Positions 8,731 through 16,839 of a stretch of DNA of 26,756 nucleotides are shown here, one piece after another. How positions within the stretch are numbered: the stretch's first letter is position 1; the number at the start of each line of letters is the position of its first letter. A program made the translations under genes and the position numbers. The notes below the pieces were generated by a model that saw only the letters and a program-made list of their open reading frames with translations, ran no database searches and was not told the DNA's origin. Origin of the DNA: Bacteroidales bacterium UBA6192 (lineage in GTDB: Bacteria; Bacteroidota; Bacteroidia; Bacteroidales; F082); the NCBI GenBank assembly GCA_002422725.1, contig DITE01000049.1, positions 1 through 26,756 on the forward strand. The letters run 5' to 3'.

Positions 8731-8738
8731 TATCTTTA
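8731..8738 (+). promoter_or_regulatory. Candidate -7 promoter element abutting the start codon of the first large gene
   Basis: TATCTTTA differs from TAnnTTTG at the last base only and is followed by CG and then ATGATG. The surrounding bases are unchanged in the second copy. If used as a -7 element, transcription would start at or within the start codons, which implies a leaderless or very short leader. No -33 element with good spacing is visible. Confidence 0.35.
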
Positions 8739-8740
8739 CG

Positions 8741-11700
8741 ATGATGAAAAATCTAATTAGAAAAGCATTACCTATACTATTGCTGTTCGTTTTATCATTG
8801 TATTCCACTGCCCAAAACGAAGCCAATGTTTGGTTTTTTGGTCATTATGCCGGAATAGATTTCAATACAGGCATCCCCATACCACTTATTGGGTTCACAG
8901 GGACTCCTTATGCCGCTTCGACTATCTGTGATCCGGCGGGCAACTTTTTAATGTTTTCAGATGGGCGAAGAATATGGAATGCCGACAAACAGGTCATGTT
9001 AAACGGGGATGATTTGGTTGGCCATCAGATGTCAACCCAGGGGGCCCTTATTCTTCAAAAACCCGGATCGGCCAATTTATATTATGTGTTTACCGTTGGT
9101 TATTTAGGGTATGTCCCATCAACATACGGATTGCATTATTCCATTGTGGATATTACGCTGGACAATGGTAAAGGAGGGGTAACGGCAGCAAAAAATGTCC
9201 TATTAAATGCAGCCTGGGATGCTTTTGAGAAATTAACGGCAGTTAAACATACAAATGGCACTGACATCTGGGTTATCACGCGTAAAAGTCTGGACGATGC
9301 TTATGCAGCCTTTTTGCTTTCACCGGATGGCATTAACGAAACCCCAGTAATTAGCCCAGCTTCCCACAGGCTTTTTGTAAACTCAGGAGGTTCCATGAAA
9401 GTAAGCTATGATAAAAAGTACCTGCTCTCGGCATTTGATAACCATGGGGTATCGTACGGGCATTTAATCGAAGATGAATTCCGGCTTGAAATTGCCCGCT
9501 TCGATCCTTCAACCGGCCACATTGAAGATATGTATTACCTGCTCAGTAAAAGTTTTGATAAGGACCCAATCCGGTCATTGGAATTTTCGCCTGATTCAAA
9601 ACTGCTTTACCTTACATTACAAAATGATGATGCGTATCAAACTTTTTTTATTTACCAACTTGATATGGCCCTTATAGAAGATTCGGCACAATTTCTTAAT
9701 TCGAAGATTCTCATTACAGAACAAGGTGGTAGTGACCTGCAATTGGCTAGGGATGGCAAAATCTACTCGAGTACTCACGCGTATCTTACTCCAAGTGCTG
9801 TCAGTGTCATCCACAAGCCCTGGAAAAGGGGCATTGAATGTAACTATGAGGCGGATGTCCTGGAATATTTTCCTTTAACGGGTGCGGTACATAATTTATC
9901 CAACACCCTTCTTGATTACCTCTACCGTTTTGAATGGGAAGGCCGTTGCTCGTCAGAGCCCATTTATTTCCAATCCAACTTCATACCCGACCCGGCCTAT
10001 ATCCGCTGGAGTTTCAGCGATCCGGCGGCAGGGGCCGACAGCATTTCGTTTGAGCTGAACCCGGTACATTACTTTACCCAGGGGGGCGAGTTCGAGGTAA
10101 AAGTGGTCGTGCAATACCCAAACGGAAGGGTAGAGCAAACCTCACGTGTGGTTACGGTCATTGGGTCGCCCACTCCCGACCTGGGGCCTGATACCTTGAA
10201 ATGTGACATGGCCGAAATCACCCTCAATGCCGGAAACGATGAAGGCATGTTTGCCTGGAGCAATGGGGTTTTCGGCAACAATATCCGCCAGGTCACCGTG
10301 TCCGATACCGGCTGGTACTGGGTTCAGGTAACCAACAGCGAAGGCTGCAGGGCAAGGGACAGCATTCATGTGGGCATGTATCCAAAGCCCATCATAAACG
10401 AAGACCTGCTCAGCATTTTCCCCACCGGCTGCGGGGCAAGCAACGGAAGAATCACCGGCCTTGCTGTTTCAGGAACTGAGCCGCTATCATTTGAATGGTT
10501 CGATGGAGATGACAACCCGGTAGGCAACGAGCTTGATTTGATAGGTTTTCCGGTAGGCAACTACTTTTTGCACATCACCGACTCAAACGGCTGCCTGAGC
10601 ATTTCCAATGCCTACAACATAGAAGATTCAGGCGATATTGACATCACGGCAGTGGAAACACAAGATGCCCATTGCGGCCAGGGCATAGGCACAATCAACA
10701 TTACGGCCGTTTCGGGTGACCCGGCCAATCTGCTTTATTCCATTAACAACGGAGGCTCCTGGCAAACAGGAAACCCCTTGTTTGAAAACCTGCCAGCCGA
10801 TAACTATTTCGTCCGGGTAAAAGACCTTTCGGGCTGCGAAAGCGTGTTTGAAAACAACCCGGTAACCATCCAAAACCTTCCCGGGCCCGATGTTACGGAC
10901 GTTTACACAAGCCACGAAACGGATTATATGCAAAACGGGCAAATTGATATTTCTGCCGGCACGGGTTCAGGTTCTTTGTACTATTCCATTGATAACGGAA
11001 CCACTTTCCAGACAGGCGACGGGCAATTTTCGAACCTTGTTTCGGGGACTTATTTCTGCCAGGTAAAAGACGATTTTGGCTGCGACACAAGCTTCACTGC
11101 TGTTGTTGAGCGCCAGATTTTGCAAATCATCGAAGCCATTGCCGGAAACGGCTACACCTGCATCGGCAATGCGGCTGTGGTGCCGGTTAAGCTCGAAAAT
11201 TTCAAAGATATTTTCAAGTTCCAGCTAACGATTACCTACGACACCACCCTGCTCCACTGCGATGGCTTCATCAACCTTAACCCTTTACTGGGAAGCAGCC
11301 TGGCAGCCGGAACCATTGCAGGAACAAATCAGATTGTCATCAACTGGCAAGGCGATGCCCCTGCCACATTGGAAGAAAACGCTACCCTGCTTGAGCTGGT
11401 GTTTGGTGCAAAAGAACAGGGGCTATCGGGTATCGAATGGGCAGCCACGGGCGGCGAAAGTGTTTTCTACAACGAACACCTCGATGAAATTAATGCCAGA
11501 TACCATGTTGGCACACTCAGGATTTATACACGTCCGTCCATCATCATGGGAAACGAGCGGATAACCTGCGAAGGCGACCGGGTGATATTTATGTCCTGGG
11601 TTGTAGGTGGCACAGGCGACATAAGATGTCTCTGGCAAGGCCCCAACGGGTTTGAAAGCAAAGAACCTGAATTTGAATTCAACCCCATTACCCTCAGTCA

Positions 11701-12274
11701 GTCAGGTACCTATGTGCTCACCGTAAGCGACACCATCAACTGTGTTGAAAGCAAAAACTTTGAGCTCATTGTCTCCCCGCTGCCCATAATCGCCCTGGCA
11801 GATCAGGACACTATTTATGCCGAACCGGGTTTCATTTTAGATGCAGGGAGTGGCTATGCAAGTTATTTATGGAACACCGGCGACACCACCTCATCCATTC
11901 AGATTTATCAGGAAGGCATTTATGCTGTTGAAGTTGCCTCAGCACACAACTGCAAATCGGCCGATGCCGTTACCATCCTTTGGGGTGGCGGGTCATTCTA
12001 CCTTCCCAATGCCTTCACGCCCAATGGCGATGGCCTGAACGATGTGTTCAAACCTGTTGAAAACTACGATCTGGTAAGAACCTATCAGCTTACCATTTAC
12101 AGCCGCTGGGGCGAGTTGATGTTCGAAACCGGCGACATCAGTCAGGGCTGGGACGGAACGTTTAAAGGAATACCGGTTCCCGGAGGTTCTTACATTTACC
12201 GCATCGTGTTTACTGCTTACCCAGATTACTCCAAACAGCAAGTTGTTACAGGAAATGTGGTGGTGGTGAGGTAA
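8741..12274 (+). CDS. Large secreted T9SS type B (CHU_C) multidomain surface protein, copy 1
   Basis: Predicted exported surface or gliding-associated protein of 1,177 aa. Start chosen at the ATGATG at 8741, because it begins a clean signal peptide (MMKNLIRKALPILLLFVLS...AQ); an upstream in-frame start at 8672 would add 23 residues. Parts in order: a beta-propeller-like N-terminal region (about 30-415, NEANVWFFGHYAGIDFNTG and later SPDSKLLYLTLQ); a PKD-like domain (about 420-495); an Ig-like segment; three SprB-like repeats (about 550-795, each with GNYFxxxxDxxGC or GTYFCQVKDDFGC); a cohesin-like beta-sandwich (about 803-925, VPVKLENFKDIFKFQLTITY); two Ig-like segments; and a CHU_C gliding-motility C-terminal sorting domain (about 1085-1177, FYLPNAFTPNGDGLNDVFKP). 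The C-terminal domain predicts T9SS export across the outer membrane. Ligand unknown. Confidence 0.9.
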   Translation: MMKNLIRKALPILLLFVLSLYSTAQNEANVWFFGHYAGIDFNTGIPIPLIGFTGTPYAASTICDPAGNFLMFSDGRRIWNADKQVMLNGDDLVGHQMSTQGALILQKPGSANLYYVFTVGYLGYVPSTYGLHYSIVDITLDNGKGGVTAAKNVLLNAAWDAFEKLTAVKHTNGTDIWVITRKSLDDAYAAFLLSPDGINETPVISPASHRLFVNSGGSMKVSYDKKYLLSAFDNHGVSYGHLIEDEFRLEIARFDPSTGHIEDMYYLLSKSFDKDPIRSLEFSPDSKLLYLTLQNDDAYQTFFIYQLDMALIEDSAQFLNSKILITEQGGSDLQLARDGKIYSSTHAYLTPSAVSVIHKPWKRGIECNYEADVLEYFPLTGAVHNLSNTLLDYLYRFEWEGRCSSEPIYFQSNFIPDPAYIRWSFSDPAAGADSISFELNPVHYFTQGGEFEVKVVVQYPNGRVEQTSRVVTVIGSPTPDLGPDTLKCDMAEITLNAGNDEGMFAWSNGVFGNNIRQVTVSDTGWYWVQVTNSEGCRARDSIHVGMYPKPIINEDLLSIFPTGCGASNGRITGLAVSGTEPLSFEWFDGDDNPVGNELDLIGFPVGNYFLHITDSNGCLSISNAYNIEDSGDIDITAVETQDAHCGQGIGTINITAVSGDPANLLYSINNGGSWQTGNPLFENLPADNYFVRVKDLSGCESVFENNPVTIQNLPGPDVTDVYTSHETDYMQNGQIDISAGTGSGSLYYSIDNGTTFQTGDGQFSNLVSGTYFCQVKDDFGCDTSFTAVVERQILQIIEAIAGNGYTCIGNAAVVPVKLENFKDIFKFQLTITYDTTLLHCDGFINLNPLLGSSLAAGTIAGTNQIVINWQGDAPATLEENATLLELVFGAKEQGLSGIEWAATGGESVFYNEHLDEINARYHVGTLRIYTRPSIIMGNERITCEGDRVIFMSWVVGGTGDIRCLWQGPNGFESKEPEFEFNPITLSQSGTYVLTVSDTINCVESKNFELIVSPLPIIALADQDTIYAEPGFILDAGSGYASYLWNTGDTTSSIQIYQEGIYAVEVASAHNCKSADAVTILWGGGSFYLPNAFTPNGDGLNDVFKPVENYDLVRTYQLTIYSRWGELMFETGDISQGWDGTFKGIPVPGGSYIYRIVFTAYPDYSKQQVVTGNVVVVR

Positions 12275-12294
12275 TTTGCTGTGCACAGCTATTT

Positions 12295-12510
12295 TTCTCT
12301 GTGGAACTTAGTGTCTTCTTGGAGGCTCTCCGTGCAACAGCTATCACAGTTTGTACAGGGGGATAATGGATTCAGAATCAATAAATTCTTTTCACTCATA
12401 ATATGTTTCTCTGTGGAGCTTAGTGTCTTCTTGGTGGCTCTCCATGCAACAGCTATCACAGTTTACACAAAGTGATAATGGATTCAGAATCAATAAAACA
12501 ATACATCAAA
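12295..12510 (+). repeat. Two short units of the 114-bp repeat family between the duplicated genes
   Basis: Units begin CTCTGTGG at about 12297 and 12409, a period of 112 bases. Both carry the shared AACTTAGTGTCTTCTT...GGCTCTCC core (GAGCTTAG in the second unit) and the GGATTCAGAATCAATAAA end. Both lack the 22-base segment that supplies arm A' in the long units at 7058-7419, so only the B-type pairing is possible. The block starts about 20 bases after the stop of the first large gene and ends just before the second duplicated unit. Confidence 0.88.
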
Positions 12511-12585
12511 TAAGATTTAGCCGCTATTGACTTACGCTACTTTTTTCAGTATTTTTGGATGTCCTTTTCGTAAACTTGCAATTCT

Positions 12586-12593
12586 TATCTTTA
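12586..12593 (+). promoter_or_regulatory. Candidate -7 promoter element abutting the start codon of the second large gene
   Basis: Same TATCTTTA and flanks as at 8731-8738, three bases upstream of ATGATG. Its preservation alongside nearby changes in the coding region hints that the stretch matters, but the similarity could also just reflect the age of the duplication. Confidence 0.35.
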
Positions 12594-12595
12594 CG

Positions 12596-15500
12596 ATGAT
12601 GAAAAAACTAATTAGAAAAGCTTTGCCTTTACTGTTGCTGTTCGTTTTTTCATTGTATTCCACTGCCCAGAACGAAGCCAATGTTTGGTATTTTGGTGAA
12701 TATGCAGGAATTGATTTCAATACAGGCATTCCCATACCGCTTATTGGGTTCACCCATACTGTTTCGGCCGCTTCGAGTATCTGTGATTCGACGGGCAATT
12801 TTTTAATGTTTTCGAATGGGCAAAAAATATGGAATGCCGACAGACAGATTATGTTAAACGGGGATGATTTGGTTGGCCGTCATATGTCAACCCAGGGGGC
12901 CCTTATTCTTCAAAAACCCGGATCAACCAATTTATATTATGTATTTACCGTAGGTCATTTAGGGTGGGTTCCATCAACATACGGGCTGCATTATTCCATT
13001 GTGGATATTACGTTGGACAATGGCAAAGGAGGGGTAACGGCAGCAAAAAATGTCCTTTTAAATGCAGCATGGGATGCCTTTGAGAAATTAACGGCAGTTA
13101 AACATACAAACGGTACTGACATTTGGGTTATCACGCGAAAAAGCCTGGACGATGCCTATGCAGCCTTTTTGCTTACTCCGGATGGCATTAATGAAACCCC
13201 TGCAATTAGCGCAGCCTCCCACAGACCTTTTGTAAACTCAGGAGGTTCTATGAAATTAAGCTATGATAAAAAGTACCTGCTTTCGGCATTTGATAACCAT
13301 GGAGGGTCGTACACAGATTTATTAGAAGATGAATTCCGGCTTGAGATTGCCCGCTTCGATCCTTCAAGTGGCCACATTGAAGACATGTATTACCTGCTCA
13401 GTAAAAGTTTTGATAAGGACCCAATCCGGTCATTGGAATTTTCGCCTGATTCAAAACTGCTTTACCTTACATTACAACATCATGTTGATGATGATCCAAC
13501 TTTTTATATTTACCAACTTGATATGCCCCTTATAGAAGATTCGGCACAATTTCTTAATTCGAAGATGCTCATTACAGATCAAGGTGGCAGTGACCTGCAA
13601 TTAGCAAGGGATGGTAAAATCTACTCGAGTACTCACTGGATTGTTACTCCAAGTGCTGTCAGTGTCATCCACAAGCCCTGGAAAAGGGGCATTGACTGTG
13701 ACTATGAGGCGGATGTTTTGGAATATTTTCCTGAAACAGGTGCGGTACAAAATTTATCCAACACCCTTCTTGATTACCTCTACCGTTTTGAATGGGAAGG
13801 CCGTTGCTCGTCAGAACCCCTTTATTTCCAATCGAACTTCATGCCCGACCCTGCCTATATCCGCTGGAGTTTCAGCGACCCGGCGGCAGGGGCCGACAGC
13901 ATTTCGTTTGATCTGAACCCGGTACATTACTTTACCCAGGGAGGCGGGTTCGAGGTAAAAGTGGTCGTACAATACCCAAACGGCAGGGTAGAGCAAACCT
14001 CCAGGGTGGTTACGGTCATTGGGTCGCCCACTCCCGACCTGGGGCCTGATACCTTGAAATGTGACATGGCCGAAATCACCCTCAATGCCGGAAACGATGA
14101 AGGCATGTTTGCCTGGAGCAATGGCATTTTCGGCAACAATATCCGCCAGATCATCGTGTCCGATACCGGCTGGTACTGGGTTCAGGTAACCAACAGCGAA
14201 GGCTGCAGGGCAAGGGACAGCATTTATGTGGGCATGCATCCAAAGGCCATCATAAACGAAGATATGCTCAGCATTTTCCCAACCGGCTGCGGGGCAAGCA
14301 ACGGAAGGATCACCGGCCTTGCTGTTTCGGGAACTGAGCCGCTATCATTTGAATGGTTCGATGGAGATGGAAATCAGGTAGGCCAAGAACTTGATTTGAT
14401 AGGTTTTCCTGTAGGCAACTACTTTTTGCACATCACCGACGGAAACGGCTGCCTGAGCATATCCAATGCCTACAACATAGAAGATTCAGGCGATATTAAC
14501 ATCACGGCAGTGGAAACACAAGATGCCCATTGCAACCAGAGCATAGGAACAATCAACATTACGGCTGTTTCGGGCGACCCGGCCAATTTGCTTTATTCCA
14601 TTAACAACGGAAGTTCCTGGCAAACAGGAAACCCCTTGTTTGAAAACCTGCCTGCCGATAACTATTTCGTCCGGGTAAAAGACCTTTTAGGCTGCGAAAG
14701 CGTGTTTGAAAACAACCCGGTAACCATCCAGAACCTTCCCGGACCCGATGTTACGGAGGTAACCACAAGCCACGAAACGGATTATATGCAAAACGGCCAA
14801 ATTGATATATCAGCAAGTACAAGTTCAGGGCAGCTCCATTATTCCATTGATAACGGAACCACTTTCCAGACAGACGACGGGCAATTTTCAAACCTTGTTT
14901 CGGGGACTTATTTCTGCCAGGTAAAAGACGATTTTGGCTGCGACACAAGCTTCACCGCTGTTGTTGAGCGCCAGATTTTGCAAATCATCGAAGCCATTGC
15001 CGGAAACGGCTACACCTGCATCGGCAATGCGGCTGTGGTGCCGGTTAAGCTCGAAAATTTCAAAGATATCTTCAAGTTCCAGCTAACAATTATCTACGAC
15101 ACCACCCTGCTCAGCTGCGATGGCTTCATCAACCTTAACCCTTTACTGGGGAGCAGCCTGACAGCCGGAACCATTGCAGGAACCAATCAGATTGTCATCA
15201 GCTGGCAAGGCGATGCCCCTGCCACCCTGGAAGACAACGCTACCCTGCTCGAGCTGGTGTTTGGTGCAAAAGAACAGGGGCTGTCGGGTATCGAATGGGC
15301 AGCCACGGGCGGCGAAAGTGTCTTCTACAACGAGCACCTCGATGAAATAAGTGCCAGGTACCATGTTGGCACACTCAGGATTTATACACGTCCGACCATC
15401 ATCATGGGAAGTGAGCGGATTACCTGCGAAGGCGACCGGGTGATATTCATGCCCTGGGTTGTAGGTGGCACAGGCGACATAAGATGTCTCTGGCAAGGCC

Positions 15501-16132
15501 CCAACGGGTTTGAAAGCGAAGAATTTGAATTTGAATTCAACCCCATTACCCTCAGTCAGTCAGGCACCTATGTGCTCACCGTTAGCGACACGATCAATTG
15601 TGTTGAAAGCAAAAACTTTGAGCTTATCGTCTCCCCATTGCCCATAATCGCCCTCGCAGATCAGGACACTATTTATGCCGAACCGGGTTTCATTTTAGAT
15701 GCCGGGAGCGGCTATGCAAGTTATTTATGGAACACCGGCGACACCACCGCATCCATTCAGATCGACCAGGAAGGCCTTTATGCTGTTGAAGTTGCCTCAG
15801 CACACAACTGCAAATCAGCCGACGCAGTTACTATCCTATGGGGTGACGGATCATTCTACCTTCCCAACGCCTTCACGCCCAATGGCGATGGCCTGAACGA
15901 TGTGTTCAAACCCGTTGAAAACTACGATCTGGTAAGAACGTATCAGCTTACCATTTACAGCCGCTGGGGCGAGTTAATGTTCGAAACCAGCGACATCAGC
16001 CAGGGCTGGGACGGAACGTTTAAAGGAAAACCGGTTCCCGGAGGTTCATACGTTTATCGGATTGTATTTGCAGCCTATCCTGATTACTCTAAACAACAAG
16101 TTGTTATAGGAAATGTGGTGGTGGTGAGGTAA
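12596..16132 (+). CDS. Large secreted T9SS type B (CHU_C) multidomain surface protein, copy 2
   Basis: Tandem duplicate of the gene at 8741-12274, 1,178 aa, with the same signal peptide, propeller-like region, PKD, SprB-like, cohesin-like, Ig-like and CHU_C domains in the same order. The two proteins are identical at roughly nine residues in ten or better by eye. The one length change is in the propeller region: QHHVDDDPTFYIYQ here against QNDDAYQTFFIYQ. Other differences cluster in short loops, for example IGFTHTVSAASSICDST against IGFTGTPYAASTICDPA, while the cohesin-like and CHU_C parts are very similar. The frame is fully open, so both copies look functional. Start chosen at ATGATG as in copy 1; an in-frame upstream start at 12527 is less likely. 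It may be transcribed from its own promoter, since no terminator was seen between the copies. Confidence 0.9.
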   Translation: MMKKLIRKALPLLLLFVFSLYSTAQNEANVWYFGEYAGIDFNTGIPIPLIGFTHTVSAASSICDSTGNFLMFSNGQKIWNADRQIMLNGDDLVGRHMSTQGALILQKPGSTNLYYVFTVGHLGWVPSTYGLHYSIVDITLDNGKGGVTAAKNVLLNAAWDAFEKLTAVKHTNGTDIWVITRKSLDDAYAAFLLTPDGINETPAISAASHRPFVNSGGSMKLSYDKKYLLSAFDNHGGSYTDLLEDEFRLEIARFDPSSGHIEDMYYLLSKSFDKDPIRSLEFSPDSKLLYLTLQHHVDDDPTFYIYQLDMPLIEDSAQFLNSKMLITDQGGSDLQLARDGKIYSSTHWIVTPSAVSVIHKPWKRGIDCDYEADVLEYFPETGAVQNLSNTLLDYLYRFEWEGRCSSEPLYFQSNFMPDPAYIRWSFSDPAAGADSISFDLNPVHYFTQGGGFEVKVVVQYPNGRVEQTSRVVTVIGSPTPDLGPDTLKCDMAEITLNAGNDEGMFAWSNGIFGNNIRQIIVSDTGWYWVQVTNSEGCRARDSIYVGMHPKAIINEDMLSIFPTGCGASNGRITGLAVSGTEPLSFEWFDGDGNQVGQELDLIGFPVGNYFLHITDGNGCLSISNAYNIEDSGDINITAVETQDAHCNQSIGTINITAVSGDPANLLYSINNGSSWQTGNPLFENLPADNYFVRVKDLLGCESVFENNPVTIQNLPGPDVTEVTTSHETDYMQNGQIDISASTSSGQLHYSIDNGTTFQTDDGQFSNLVSGTYFCQVKDDFGCDTSFTAVVERQILQIIEAIAGNGYTCIGNAAVVPVKLENFKDIFKFQLTIIYDTTLLSCDGFINLNPLLGSSLTAGTIAGTNQIVISWQGDAPATLEDNATLLELVFGAKEQGLSGIEWAATGGESVFYNEHLDEISARYHVGTLRIYTRPTIIMGSERITCEGDRVIFMPWVVGGTGDIRCLWQGPNGFESEEFEFEFNPITLSQSGTYVLTVSDTINCVESKNFELIVSPLPIIALADQDTIYAEPGFILDAGSGYASYLWNTGDTTASIQIDQEGLYAVEVASAHNCKSADAVTILWGDGSFYLPNAFTPNGDGLNDVFKPVENYDLVRTYQLTIYSRWGELMFETSDISQGWDGTFKGKPVPGGSYVYRIVFAAYPDYSKQQVVIGNVVVVR

Positions 16133-16205
16133 TTTGCTCTGCACAGCTATGTTCCTTGTAACTCTTTGCTTCTCTGCTCAACTTGGTGTAATAGCTGTTT
16201 TAAAA
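16133..16205 (+). repeat. Decayed unit of the 114-bp repeat family
   Basis: Directly after the second large gene, TTTGCTCTGCACAGCTAT is shared with the region after the first gene. Then come fragments resembling the repeat core (CTTCTCTGCTCAACTTGGTG, TAATAGCTG). Recognisable only by comparison with 12295-12510; no arms pair well. Confidence 0.55.
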
Positions 16206-16229
16206 AAGTGAATGCACTGATTTGCAAAA

Positions 16230-16695
16230 ACTAATATTGAAAATTAATGTACATATAATACTGATCATTTGCGTTTTGAAACAGGATAATAAACTGGAAA
16301 TAGTTTGCAGCCAAATAAGTCATTTTATGGAATATATGATTAAACTACAGATGTGACGTTACTTATTTAGTCTTACGCTTACTGATAGTTCGGTTCATTA
16401 GGCCGAGATGGAAGTTATCTCACAGATATCCCTTCGCCTTGGAATCAGATCAGCAGATTTTGCCTCCATAAAAGCCATGTTTGTGAAAGATGCTGATAGT
16501 GCCTATAAGATTCTCGAGATTAGTCGCAGTGCCAGTGACGAGGAAGTAAAAAAGGCTTACCGGGATATGGCCATCAACTTTCACCCCGATAAAGTGAGTC
16601 ATCTGGGCGAAGAGGTGCGAAAGGCCGCCGAAGAAAAGTTTAAAAGCATTAACGAGGCCTACGAAAAAATAAAAAGGGAACGCGGCATTAAATAG
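16230..16695 (+). pseudogene. Decayed djlA-like copy with preserved J-domain end
   Basis: From about 16437 to the stop at 16693-16695 this is nearly identical to the 3' end of the djlA-like gene, including an intact HPD motif. Upstream, a strongly decayed match can be followed to about 16230: TTTTGAAACAGGATAATAAA aligns with ATATTGAAGCAGGAAATAAA at 8047-8066, and AAGTCATTTTATGGAATAT aligns with CAGTCAGTTTATGGATTAT. A CAG codon has become TAG at about 16399-16401, so the TerB-like part cannot be read through. An ATG at 16408 could start a 95-aa product consisting of the J domain only, but no promoter was seen; expression is doubtful. The stop is five bases from the stop of the convergent intact porin. 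Confidence 0.82.
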
Positions 16696-16839
16696 GAGAC
16701 CTATTGATAAAATCTCCAGCTAACCCCGAAGTAGAATCTTGGATCGCGCATCGGATAATGAGGCACCATCATGTATTGATAATAGCCACTAAGGCCAATG
16801 ATGTTAGCATATTGAAGAAAGATGTTTGCTCTTTTTACT
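16437..16839 (+). repeat. Right copy of long direct repeat spanning djlA and porin 3' ends
   Basis: Partner of 8211-8613, gap-free at an offset of 8,226. Here the djlA side belongs to the pseudogene and the porin side to the intact gene, the reverse of the left copy. Confidence 0.9.

Larger units (their letters stand above)
8666..12291 (+). repeat. First copy of a ~3.6-kb tandemly duplicated gene unit
   Basis: The unit starts CCGCTATTGACTTACGC, covers the promoter and whole coding sequence of the first large T9SS gene, and ends about 17 bases past its stop (GTAATTTGCTGTGCACAGCT). It matches 12521-16149 at an offset of 3,855 bases, changing to 3,858 after a one-codon insertion in the second copy. 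The two copies are separated by a block of 114-bp-family repeats. Confidence 0.93.
12521..16149 (+). repeat. Second copy of the ~3.6-kb tandemly duplicated gene unit
   Basis: Matches 8666-12291 over the promoter region, the coding sequence and about 17 bases past the stop. A run of more than 50 bases from TATTTTTGG through the ATGATGAAAAA start is unchanged between copies. After the shared downstream bases the two copies diverge. Confidence 0.93.

Noticed and set aside
10069..11638. Several minus-strand frames of 60-104 aa within the large secreted gene, repeated in the second copy
   Set aside because: Shadows of the GC-richer coding strand. They recur in both copies only because the genes are duplicates, and they lack plausible starts or promoters.
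8211..16839. Composite transposon or target-site duplication flanking the large genes
   Set aside because: The flanking repeats are about 400 bases of coding sequence, not terminal inverted repeats. There is no transposase, and decayed gene sequence extends beyond the repeats, which fits an old gene duplication better.
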